From Scenedesmus sp. ARA3 (lineage: Eukaryota > Chlorophyta > Chlorophyceae > Sphaeropleales > Scenedesmaceae): a stretch of 17,066 nucleotides of DNA. The notes beneath the pieces are model-generated. The model saw nothing but the letters and a program-made list of their open reading frames with translations. It was not told where the DNA came from and did not search any database. The stretch is taken from assembly GCA_004335835.1 (NCBI GenBank), contig RWJK01000221.1, forward strand, positions 1-17,066, given 5' to 3'. How positions within the stretch are numbered: position 1 is the stretch's first letter; each line of letters begins with the position of its first letter. The position numbers were made by a program, and so were the translations under genes. Below, piece by piece: positions 1 through 8,842 of the stretch.

Positions 1-322
1 GAGCTGGTGCGGCTGTGGGTGTGGCGGCGTGGGTAGGGCAGGAGCTGGGGTGGCTGGCAGCAGCAGGGCAGGGGGCAGGAGGAAGTGACATGGTTGTGTC
101 TGGCCAATGTTGCATGGCGGCAGCAGAGCAGCAGCAGAACAGGGTGGCTGCTGCGTTTGCTGGAGGTGCGGCTGAGCTGTTGGCTGAGTTTCAATGCAAA
201 GCTGTTGATGCTCAGCTCTGTGCATTGGTCACAGAACAGGTAAAACTGCTTGTCGCTTGACTGCCAAAGCCGATTTACGGTCATGTGTCCTTGTCTGCCT
301 CATCTGCCGTATCCGCCTGCAG
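1..322 (+). other. Probable intron of the SNW1/SKIP gene (partial)
   Basis: Sequence upstream of the SNW1 exon shows no SKIP-like coding frame. It ends with an acceptor (CTGCAG at 317-322). A usable donor lies at 240 (CAG|GTAAAA), so part of 1-239 could be a poorly conserved exon spliced in phase 0. The reading frame there (Ala/Gly/Gln-rich) has no resemblance to the region that should precede the Arg/Glu helix in SKIP, so I treat the whole stretch as intron. Confidence 0.5.
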
Positions 323-976
323 GAGCGCGAGGAGCGCCGGCGGCGTGACGAGCTGCGTGAGGAGCGGCGCCGCGAGCGTGAGCGTGAGCGCCGCCTGGAG
401 GCCAAGGAGGGGGGCGGCCCTGCCAAGAAGTCCAAGCTCACACGGGACCGTGAGCGCGACGTGGGCGAGAAGATTGCGCTGGGCATGGCCAATGTTGGGG
501 CAACCGGCGAGGTGGCGTATGACTCGCGGCTGTTCAACCAGGAGCAGGGCATGGGCACAGGCTTTGGCGCAGAGGACAGCTACAGCTTGTATGACAAGCC
601 GCTGTTCACCAGCCGCGAGAGCAACCTGTTCAAGCCAATCAAGAACCGGGATGAGGAGGTGTACGCGGGGGCGGCTGGTGACGACGGCGATGTTCGCACC
701 GAGAAGTTCAAGGCGGACAGAGGGTTCAGCGGAGCAGAGCGGGACGGTGCTGCGGCTGCTGGGGGGAAGCGTGGCGCTGGCGTGGAGTATGAGCATGCTG
801 CTGTTGAGGCGGATCCCTTTGGGCTTGAGCAGTTCATGCAGAATGTGGATAAGGGACGGCGGCCGCTGGATGGCATTGGGCAGAAGGGCGGCATGGCTGC
901 GGGTGCGGGGGGTGGCGGCTATGATGGCGAGGGCAGCGGGCGGCGCATGCAGTTCACTTCGGGCAGCCAGCAATGA
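323..976 (+). CDS. SNW1/SKIP spliceosome and transcription co-regulator, last exon (partial gene)
   Basis: This is the C-terminal 217 codons of an SNW-domain protein, a nuclear factor that joins the activated spliceosome and also acts as a transcription co-regulator. The fragment starts with a charged Arg/Glu helix (EREERRRRDELREE), followed by KKSKLTRDRERDVGEKIALG, then AYDSRLFNQEQGMGTGF, YSLYDKPLF, FKADRGFSGAERD and VEADPFGLEQFM. These blocks match, in order, the C-terminal half of plant and human SKIP/SNW1 (the RDxSExIALG, YDxRLFNQ, DKEFSG and EDPFGLDxF signatures). The exon opens after the acceptor CTGCAG at 317-322, in phase 0, and ends with TGA at 974-976. The SNW core domain itself lies upstream, outside the window or beyond the intron. 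The final 40 residues are Gly-rich and not conserved. The family assignment is seen directly; the spliceosome role is known for the family. Confidence 0.9.
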   Translation, partial: EREERRRRDELREERRRERERERRLEAKEGGGPAKKSKLTRDRERDVGEKIALGMANVGATGEVAYDSRLFNQEQGMGTGFGAEDSYSLYDKPLFTSRESNLFKPIKNRDEEVYAGAAGDDGDVRTEKFKADRGFSGAERDGAAAAGGKRGAGVEYEHAAVEADPFGLEQFMQNVDKGRRPLDGIGQKGGMAAGAGGGGYDGEGSGRRMQFTSGSQQ

Positions 977-1641
977 GGGCGTGGCAAGCTGGCTGCTGTT
1001 GCGCTTTGCTGGGCTGGGCTGGTGTGGTTGAGCTGTTGCTTGGGGGGTGTTGTGGGCGGCAGCTTGATGCAGGCTGCCGCATGTATCGCAGCTGCGGCAG
1101 CACTGGATGTCATGGCGACGCACAGGATGCACGCCTATCTGCAGGTGCAGCGGGTGTTGTGCACCTCTGAGCAGCGCATCTATGGCCTGGAGCCTGCTGC
1201 TGTGGCTTTAGCTTGCTGAGTTTTACTTACTGCCGGGTTCTGTGCTCAGGGCGATCATGTTGTTGCTTGTGGCTGCAGCAGCAGCTGTGCATGCAATGTG
1301 TTTTCCGGCATGCTGCGACATGCGTGATGTCTTGATTGTGGTTGGATGTGTCTTGTACCTATGCTGCACCACCTGTATGGCCGTACTCAGAGCTTCATGC
1401 CAGTGACAGCCAGTCTGTAAGCCAGTTCTGTGGCCAGTTGTGTTGTGAGGCACTGCAGCAGTGCGCACATCTGTTACATGCCAGTCACTGACATTGTTTG
1501 TATAGGCAACAGGAATGCTCAAGTTCGGGAACTGCTGTCGAACAGTGTTCGTTTTGACTGCGTTTTGTGCCTGTTGTCTATCGAAGCAGCATTTAAACTC
1601 AATGGCTTGTTGTTGAGCTTGTCCAATGCTTCAGCAGCACG
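977..1641 (+). other. SNW1 3' UTR and intergenic region up to the WSS1-like gene
   Basis: No coding signal is visible in this 665-base stretch. TGTAA at 1416-1420, the typical green-algal polyadenylation signal, would give SNW1 a 3' UTR of roughly 450 bases. The remaining ~200 bases before the ATG at 1642 must hold the promoter and 5' UTR of the next gene. An AT-rich stretch (ATTTAAAC near 1590) is the only TATA-like element I see there. Confidence 0.5.
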
Positions 1642-3754
1642 ATGCCTGTGGCTCAGACAGATGAGTACAAGGTGCTGGAGATCAAAACGTTAGGCAAAGA
1701 TAGAGATGCTGAAGCCAGGCAGATGCTCGAGCGCGTAGCGAAGCAGGTGCAGCCCATCATGCGCAAGAGGCAATGGACCGTTCGCAAGCTGTCAGAATTC
1801 GTCCCTCGTTCGCCGAATTTGCTGGGACTTAATGTAAACAGGTATGATGTTTCATTGGCTCTCAAGGCAGCGAAGGAATGGGCAAACAGCCACAGCCTGC
1901 AGAGCAGCAACAACAGCAGATACGCTTTGCTCCTGCTGCTGCTGTGCACTTCCACCGCTCCATATGCATCATGGAGTTGCAGAACTACTGGATTGAATCA
2001 CCCTATCTATGGATGTTATGCATGCTAGCTTGCGCAAATGTGAATTTGAGCACCAGACATGGCATGCCAAAAGCAGCAGCTACACGCTGGGCAAAAGCAG
2101 CAGCAGCTCACACACAGCATGCACGTGGCTCTTACCACCCCGTGCACCCCCATGCACAGGGGCCAGGAGGTGAAGATCCGGCTGCGCCCTGCCGGCAGCC
2201 AGGCAGCCTTTTACGACTGGAACCATGTGCTGGGCACTATGCTGCACGAGCTGTGCCACAACCGCATAGGGCCGCACAACGCAGAGTTTTACAAGCTGCT
2301 GGATGACCTGTGGACTGAGGCAGAAGAGCTGATGGACAAAGGCATAACAGGCACAGCACAGGGCTTTGACGCGGCGTCTGCAGGCAGGCTGGGTGCGCAC
2401 GGCTTCATCCCCACACACAACCCGCCAGAGCACAAGATGGCTGATGCCATCCGCAAGGTGAGGGGCGGGGTGGGGTTGGCTGCTGCAGGACGGCGCTGGT
2501 GTAGACCAGCAGGGTATGCGTGCGCAGCCGGAAGCGTCATGTGGGCAGGCCAGTGCCGATGATCATGTGCAGCAGGTGCTCGTCAGGCACACAACGCATG
2601 TGGTCAAGCTGTGCAAGGACAGCAAGCAAGCAAGCATGCACACCGGCTGCTGGTAATACCAGCCCCAGCAGTGAGCTGTGCATGCTGCAGCAGAAGTGCT
2701 GTTGTTCTCTGTGCGTTGTGCAGCCGGTGGACGTGCCAAAGTTAACCTCTGGTGTCCAAGTCACGCTGCTCCCGCTGCTGCTCTGCTGTTTGCCTTTCGT
2801 GCTGGCCAGGCTGCCGAGGCGCGTGCGCGGCAGCAGGCGCTGATGCCGTCAGGGCCGTGCAAGCTGGGCGGCAGCAGCAGCTACAGGCACATGACCCCGG
2901 CACAGGCAGCTGCAGCAGCAGCAGAGCGGCGGGCGCGCGACAACCTGTGGTGTGGGGCGGAGCACAGCGCAGAGGAGGTGGCGCGGGAGGTGGGCAGTGG
3001 GGCAGGTGGGGCCAGCAGCAGCAGCAACAGCAGCAGAGGCACCACCCCACCAGCGGGCAGTGCAGGGGCAGCAGCGGCAGCAGCAGGATCTGAGCGTGTC
3101 CAGACTGCAGCAGTGGCTGCCTCAGCAGCTGCTGCAGCTGTCGCTAGGCCTGCCGCCAAGCAGTCTGGACAGCAGGCACTAGCGCAGCCTGTGGTGCAAG
3201 CAGCGTCGGATGAGCAGCAGCAGCAGCAGGTGGGTGCCCTGCAACCTATGCCTGCCCAGCTGGGGCAGCAGCAGCAGCAGCAGCAGGTGCAGCTTCCGCC
3301 GCTGCCGCAGCAACCGCAACAATTGCAGCAAACACAGCAGGCTGCAGCCCTGCAGCAGGAGTGGCAGCAGCACCTGGAGCGTCAGCGGCAGCAGCGGCAG
3401 CAGCAGCAGAGGAAGAAGCGGCCGGCAGCAGACACCATTGACCTCACCGTCAGCGACAGTGATGACGAAGGTGCTGCAATGCAGCATGGCGATGCTGCTG
3501 CCAGCGATGGCTGCCCCTGCTGCTCAGGGCTTGTGGGCTTATTGGATGCTGGTGGTGCAGCAGCGGCAGCAGATGCACAGGAGAGAGAGGTGGCTGGGTG
3601 GCGGTCCTGGTGTGCACGGCATCGGCAGCTGCGGCAGCAGCAGCTGACAAAGCAGCGGCAGGGCGGCACTTGGGTGTGTGCAGCTTGCACGCTGGTCAAT
3701 GGCCCGCTGGTGCTGCAGTGTGAGGCGTGCCTGACTGTGCGCAGCAACTTGTAA
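1642..3754 (+). CDS. WSS1/SPRTN-like DNA-protein crosslink metalloprotease (WLM domain, SIM, RanBP2 zinc finger)
   Basis: Three exons: 1642-1841, 2160-2457 and 2810-3754 (480 residues); introns start GTATG and GTGAG and end CAG, and the phases agree. The WLM domain spans about residues 9-165. It includes the family blocks VQPIMRKRQWTV, LSEFVP and LLGLNVNRG, and the zinc-protease site H96-E97-L-C-H100 with the third ligand H106 (HELCHNRIGPH). Exon 3 carries KLGG and ERRARDNLWCG, then about 190 residues rich in Gln, Ala and Ser. A SUMO-interacting motif follows (IDLTVSDSDDE, residues 376-386). The protein ends in a RanBP2-type zinc finger, W454-x-C456-x2-C459-x10-C470-x2-C473. Wss1 proteases act in the nucleus and cut proteins covalently trapped on DNA, recruited through SUMO; that role is inferred from the family. 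The ATG at 1642 precedes the conserved start, but no experimental start is known. The third-exon acceptor at 2809 is the only nearby one giving an open, phase-0 join. Confidence 0.92.
3266..3286 (+). repeat. (CAG)7 microsatellite coding for polyglutamine in the WSS1-like gene
   Basis: Seven perfect CAG triplets code for a Gln run in exon 3 of the WSS1-like protease. Further interrupted CAG runs surround it (about 3211-3230 and 3380-3415), so the linker between the protease and the SUMO-binding motif is Gln-rich. Such a pure run is probably length-variable between strains; that is inference. Confidence 0.9.
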
Positions 3755-4085
3755 CGGTGCAAGACTGCTTTGCAGTGCTTTGAGGCGACCTGGTTGGCGA
3801 GTTACGTGTTGGCACACTGGTCACTTTTCCAGGGTGCATGACGTCAGTTGCGCCTGTACCCTAGCCTGATGGTAGTAGTGAGTGTGAGTAGGTTCAATCG
3901 CTGCATTTGCTCCTAGGTGCGCTGCTAAAACACACCAGGCTTTATATGTACATAGATCGAGCAATCCGGATACGACTAGAGCGACCTCCTTGTGCATCCA
4001 GCTCACGTGCGACCTTGAACAGAACGCTTTCGCTCGCCCATCACGTGGCACACCGCGGTTGCATCTCCGACGACTCTGTGCACTC
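3755..4085 (+). promoter_or_regulatory. Short intergenic region: WSS1-like 3' end and transporter promoter/5' UTR
   Basis: Only 331 bases separate the WSS1-like stop from the transporter ATG. TGTAA occurs only at 3750-3754, overlapping the stop codon itself. Promoter-like elements are a perfect CRE/bZIP palindrome TGACGTCA (3839-3846), a TATA-like TTTATATG (3941-3948) about 140 bases before the ATG, and two CACGTG E-box/G-box hexamers at 4004-4009 and 4042-4047. The motifs are seen directly; their function is inferred. Confidence 0.45.
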
Positions 4086-6791
4086 ATGGCACACACATCT
4101 TTCGTCAGGCTAGCAGCTGTGCTAGCGCTAGGGTTGGCAGCAGCAGCTGTGTGCAGTGCTGACAGGTGCGAAATCCAGTTCTTCCTCCTCTGCAGCAGGG
4201 CAGACGCTGCTGGGGCTTGACTTACTTCTTGTCAACATAACTGCAGGCTTGAATCTAGCAATGCACGTGCAGCATGGCCCCTCAGCGCCTCTGCAGCTCA
4301 AGGCAGCAGCATCCTGCAGGCATCCGTCCAGGCCAGTGCTGTTGCAGCTGAGCAGCAGCAGTTTGTGCTGGACACCCGCAACATCGTCGCCCTCATGGTG
4401 GCATTCTTGGTGAGAAACGAGTTTGCCTTGCACCTTAAGATCGTAGCTGTGTGCAGCACACAGTACCTGCAAGCGACCTGAGCTGCTGTGGTGACATGTC
4501 AGGCCTCAATGCGTCACATGATGCACCCCATGCAATGCTGCAGGCTTACTCAGACACACGTGCAAACAGGACCTTCATCAGGCGTTGGTCGTTGCTGAGC
4601 CTCCAGTACATCTGCAAACAGGGACCTTCATCAGTCGTATGTGCGTGGTGCTGCAGGTGGCGTCACTGGCTGCATCAGCTGGTGTTGGCGGTGGGGCCTT
4701 CTTTGTGCCGCTGGCCATGGTCTGCCTCAGCATGAGTGAGCGCCTTACTGGCAGCTGCTGCCGTCGGCGCCGTGTTGGTGCATTCACAGCAAGACTGGTG
4801 CACAGGCTGAGTAGTACTGAGTTCACTTCACTCTGCAATGACCCTGGTCTAGTAGTGCATTGCTGCATGTTAGGCAGCAGCACTCTGGCATCGCAGCAAT
4901 GCCTGCAACTGCAGCAGCACCGCTAGTCAGCTGGATGCTATTGCGTCATGTGCATGTGCTGCCGTTTGCCTTCCCCCCTTCATCCTTTTCCTGCAGGCCT
5001 CAAGGAGGCCACTGTGCTGTCCCAGGCCAGCATTGCAGCGGTGTCACTGGCCAGCATCGGCTTCAACCTGCGCAAGCGCCACCCGCTGCACCCTGACAGC
5101 AAAACCCTCATCGACTATGAGATGTGCCTCACCATGACGCCTGCACTGGTGAGCACGCAGGCTGCCGCTGCGGTGGTTTGGTTGTGTTGCTGGTCAGCAT
5201 GGCTGATGCCCAGCTTGCTGAACACTGCTGTGCAGCAACGCACGCTGCTGCTGCGGTGTTGCTTGTGCTGCCAGCTGAGCTGAATGCATGTCCAGCTCGA
5301 GGACAACCGCCAGCTGGTGCGCATGGCCGATTGCAGTAGCATGCAGCACAGCAAGATACTGACGCTTGATTGCACGCGTTTATGACACTACACCTTCAAC
5401 AGAAAGTACGATTCTTCCTCCTCGTTCCGCATGGGCCAATGGCGGTGTTGCCGTAGTTTGCAATTGGTGACATGTTGATGTAAACCTCTGCTGGTGCTGC
5501 TGCTGCTGCCGCCAGCTGCTGGGCGTGTCCATTGGCGTGCTGTTCAACGCTGCCTTCCCCACCTGGCTCATCACCAGCCTGCTCATCGCCATGCTGGCCT
5601 TCATGAGCGTCAAGACGGGACAAAAAGGGGCCTCACTCTGGCGCACTGACACCACAGCGCTGCAGCGCCGCCAGCAGCAGCAGCAGCAGCAGCAGGCTCC
5701 AGCAGCAAACAGCAACAGCAGCGCTGATGCAGGCGTGCTGCCTGTGTCATCCACTGGTGCAGCGCCTGCTGCTGTGGTGGTGTCAGATGGCGCTGCTGCT
5801 GATGCAGATGTCAAGCCGCGGCGCGCACCCTACCCCTGGTCTCTTGCGGTGGGGGTCCTGCTGCTGTGGGTAGGCTTCTCAGGGCTGCAGCTGCTGCGCC
5901 AGACCACGGAGCGCTGCTCCCCCGCCTACTTCGCAGTTACAGCTGCAGAGGTGAGCGCTGCTGCGGCTGCCAGGATGCCTGCTGCAGAGAGTAGCTCATG
6001 CCGCACTCACTTGTCCATGGGCGGGGCACAGGCAGGATGATGTCATTGGCAGCAAAATGCATTTGTTTGCATTCGGCAGGCAAGGCTGGCTGTGTTTTTG
6101 AGGAATGCACGGTCGTGCTGATCACCAGCCAGTCTGCATTTGCTCGCGCAGTCATCCGCCCAATCTGGCGGTGTGCTCTTTGTGCATGCTGCCGCAGGTT
6201 GTGTTTGGCGCTGGCGCCAGCCTGATGTTTGCCTACTACTGCATTGCGCGGCCTGCCAGGCAGCAAACGGCCCCAGACAGCCTCACCGCTCCGCTGCTAG
6301 GCGGCCAGCAGCCCTCACTCCCGACCCTGATGCAGCAGCAGCAGCAGCACATGCAGCAGAGCATGCAGCAGCTCTCAGTGCAGGCTGCCAAGGTGGCGGC
6401 TGCTGGAGTGCTGGCTGGCGTGCTGGGCATTGGAGGTGGCATGCTGATGGCACCCATGATGCTGGCGGCTGGGGTGCACCCGCAGGCAGCATCTGCCACC
6501 AGCAACATCCTTGTCTTCTTTTGCTCCAGCTCTGCTACGCTTGCATTCTTCCTAGCTGGCAGGGTCAACCTGCAGCTGTCGGCAGTGTATTGTTTGGTGT
6601 GCGGGGTTGCGTCACTGGTGGGCCTGACGCTGTTTGGCCGGCTGGTCAAGGCGTCTGGCCGGCCGTCCATTGTGGTGCTGCTGCTGGCGTTCATCATGGT
6701 GTCTGGCGCGGTGTGCAGCGGCGTGTTTGGGTACCTGGATGCATGGCGGCAGTGGCAGGAGGGCACCGGCGGCTGGAAGAGCGTGTGCTGA
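4086..6791 (+). CDS. TauE/SafE-family sulfite/organosulfonate exporter-like membrane protein
   Basis: Six exons (4086-4165, 4247-4409, 4657-4735, 4997-5148, 5516-5950, 6198-6791) join in phase to give 500 residues. Residues 1-24 are a signal peptide (MAHTSFVRL, then an Ala/Leu core and VCSAD). The protein then shows the internal duplication of the TauE/SafE family. The first half carries SAGVGGGAFFVPL (residues 88-100) and SLKEATVLSQASIAAV; the second carries GVLGIGGGMLMAP (about 377-389) and AASATSNILVFF. Hydrophobic membrane segments include LGVSIGVLFNAAF, WLITSLLIAMLAF and the last third. Between the halves lie two hydrophilic loops, one with eight consecutive Gln and one with QQQQQHMQQSMQQ. 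Plant and algal relatives are predicted anion transporters; the true substrate and membrane are unknown. The junction at 4735/4997 creates SLKEAT, conserved in algal relatives, which supports that splice. Confidence 0.9.
4561..4634 (+). repeat. Imperfect direct repeat inside transporter intron 2
   Basis: TGCAAACAGGACCTTCATCAG (4561-4581) recurs as the same sequence with one extra G at 4613-4634. The copies start 52 bases apart and differ by one base. The second copy lies just upstream of the exon 3 acceptor (CAG at 4654-4656). It looks like a local duplication of the intron end. Confidence 0.8.
5672..5695 (+). repeat. (CAG)8 microsatellite coding for polyglutamine in the transporter
   Basis: Eight perfect CAG triplets code for a Gln run in the loop that follows the first half of the TauE/SafE domain. 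The following residues are Ala/Ser/Asn-rich, consistent with an unstructured loop. The run is in exon 5 and in frame. Confidence 0.9.
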
Positions 6792-6808
6792 GAGGTAGCA
6801 GCGGCATG

Positions 6809-6831
6809 ACACGACTGTACTACAGTCGTGT
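6809..6831 (+). repeat. Perfect inverted repeat (11-base arms, 1-base centre) just after the transporter stop
   Basis: ACACGACTGTA, one C, then TACAGTCGTGT forms a perfect dyad 17 bases downstream of the transporter stop codon. A third copy of ACACGACTG follows at 6835-6843. The dyad would fold into a stable hairpin in the 3' UTR. Confidence 0.9.
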
Positions 6832-6855
6832 GGTACACGACTGCGACAGGTAGCA

Positions 6856-6900
6856 GCCGCTTGCGGCAAGCACTAGGGATGCGATGCCTGGGAGGCATTG
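6856..6900 (+). repeat. Two further short hairpins in the transporter 3' UTR
   Basis: GCCGC-TT-GCGGC occupies 6856-6867. CGATGCCT-GGG-AGGCATTG occupies 6882-6900, with an 8-pair stem including one G-U pair. With the dyad at 6809-6831 they make three hairpins within 92 bases. Confidence 0.7.
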
Positions 6901-8842
6901 AAAGAGTCGATCTAGACAGGTGTGCTGTATGTTTCTGTTGCGCTGCATCATCTTGTAGCGGGCCAGCATGGCACCACAGCTGCAGCAGCAGTCGTGCAGT
7001 TTATTGCTGCACTCTGCAGGCCAGCCAGCGTCCCCTAGGGGTCAGCAGCTGTTGTTTTGCTGGGCCGGGGCTGTTTTTGGCATGCTGTCAACGCTTTGAA
7101 CCACGTTATATGGTGTCAAGCATCCTGCAAAGACTGTTTGCAAACCAAGTGGTACTGCAAGGGCTCGCACTTGCTAATGTCGAGACCAAGATGCTCTCTA
7201 GAGAGACAGATCTGTTATGGACACGCCAGCTGCCGTCACCCATCCCTGCCATTGTGTGCCAGCTTCCAACAGTATGAAGCAGAGCTGTTGGTTACCCCAA
7301 GACCTTGACAGAGCCAACGCTAACAATGCGAGCTGTCGCCAGGCCAAAGACAAAATAGGCAGCAGCGCTCACTGACCACACTGAGATATGTTCAGCGCAC
7401 GTTGGCTGCATAACCAGGCTGACGGATGCATTCAAGCAGCATGTTGCGGCCCATGCTGGATCGAGTGTAAAAAATGTAACACATAATTGCCAGCTGGGTT
7501 GCTCAGGCCGTGCAGGGAGGATGCGAGAGAGCCGGCAGCGTAACCCCACCAGCACGCTGTTCAGAAGAAAGCAACACCCGAAAGATGCTGCGTTGAACAC
7601 AGCAGTACTGCAAGCGCACGCTCTGAAGACGTATAAGAGACTATGCGCTGCAAAACCACCATACAAAGAGATGGTGCCAATTGCGCAACATGCCGCATGT
7701 TACACGCGTGTCATGCACAGCAACCAGTTAAGCACGTTGCACTGCTGACAGCTTGCCTGCTGCTCACAGCTTGTGCCAGATAATCAATGACAAGGCATGA
7801 CACAACAGCGCATGCCTGCATAAAGCCACAGCAACTGCTGGCGCAAGTTTCAATGCATGCGCCGTGCACGCATGCATGAGGACATCACCCGCAAGACACA
7901 GAAGGCAAGGCACTAGCAGCGGGCACAGCCTGTGCATGGGATACGACTCATGGACAACCCTGGACAAAGAAAGACCTCTGGAGGCTAAACACAGCCTTGT
8001 TTGAAGGCCGTAAAACCCAGCATTGCAGGATATGCCTTACAACACAGTCACCAAAAGAACCCTCTTGTGTAACGCTCCCAACAAGCAGTTGTCACTGCTG
8101 AGATCTGCCAAGCTATACCTAATGCAGCAGACCAGGCAATGCACCGCCCAAACACACCCAGGTGACTGCTACCTGCACCATAACATGCCTATGCTAAGCG
8201 CGTAACCGCCAATCCTTGGCACGCCCTGACAATCACTGCACCATGCAGCAGCAACAGCAGGTCTAGGGTGCCTGGCATGCTGAACGCTTGCCAGCTATTG
8301 GCGGCGGCCACATATCTATGCCCAGGCATGCTGCGGGTGAACTGCCGGCTAATATCAGCCAAGGCATTCAGAAGGTGCGCCATGCATGCAAACAAACGCC
8401 GATCATTTGTGCGCGTGGACCTGCGCCTCACAGCTTTGCAACAACGAGATCCACACCAATGCGGCAGAGCACCAGTGCCGCATCTGCCTGAGCAGCAGCA
8501 TCAGACATGCACAGCTCAAGCAAGCCACAACCAGCCCTGCACATGTCGATCAAGCATGCGGTGTCCCCTGTACCCCACGCACCCCACCAGCAAACTATCT
8601 GCCTGCCTACCCACCCACACCAACACCAACCCTTATCCCAGCTCGCCACTGCACACACCAGCACCGACATAGCTGATGCATGCGGCAGCGCCAACGGCAC
8701 CACTGCGGCGTGTTGGCGCTGCTGCTGCCCCGGCAGCAGCGCCTGCTCAGGCCTGCCTCCACCAGCAGCGCGCCCCGCAGCGCTGCTGGCCCAGCAGCAG
8801 CGCCCACAGCTGCAGCCACGCAGCACCCGCCTGCTCTGCGGC

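Larger units (their letters stand above)
6792..8842. other. Convergent intergenic region with 3' UTRs of the transporter (+) and the kelch-phosphatase (-)
   Basis: About 2.05 kb without a recognisable gene on either strand. The longest open frames (about 7292-7666 minus, 8268-8672 plus) are not similar to any family I know and lack codon regularity. TGTAA signals on the + strand at about 7465-7477 (two close copies) could end the transporter transcript. On the minus strand, TGTAA (TTACA at about 8037) could end the phosphatase transcript. Both 3' UTRs would then be 650-800 bases. CTAG-centred palindromes (CCCCTAGGGG at 7032-7041, CTCTCTAGAGAG at 7194-7205) and several hairpins lie in the left part. 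Confidence 0.55.

Noticed and set aside
15..260. 81-codon open frame at the left edge as an upstream SNW1 exon or separate gene
   Set aside because: The Ala/Gln-rich sequence has no similarity to the region expected before the SKIP Arg/Glu helix; it is most likely intronic, although a donor at 240 would fit in phase.
281..1132. 283-codon minus-strand open frame
   Set aside because: It is the antisense shadow of the SNW1 exon, which matches a conserved family; high GC and codon bias produce such frames.
2721..2843. Alternative third-exon acceptor of the WSS1-like gene at 2723
   Set aside because: Joining there in phase 0 leads to a stop at 2841-2843 and loses the conserved KLGG...DNLWCG region and zinc finger; acceptor 2809 keeps the frame.
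3200..3420. Repeated CAG units considered as a CRISPR-like or minisatellite array
   Set aside because: They are in-frame triplet runs coding for Gln with no spacer structure.
7292..7666. 124-codon minus-strand open frame in the convergent intergenic region
   Set aside because: No recognisable domain, rich in Cys and aromatic residues, and located where the 3' UTRs should lie.
8268..8676. Overlapping plus-strand open frames before the phosphatase stop
   Set aside because: They are His/Thr/Pro/Cys-rich, resemble nothing known, and lie antisense to the probable phosphatase 3' UTR.
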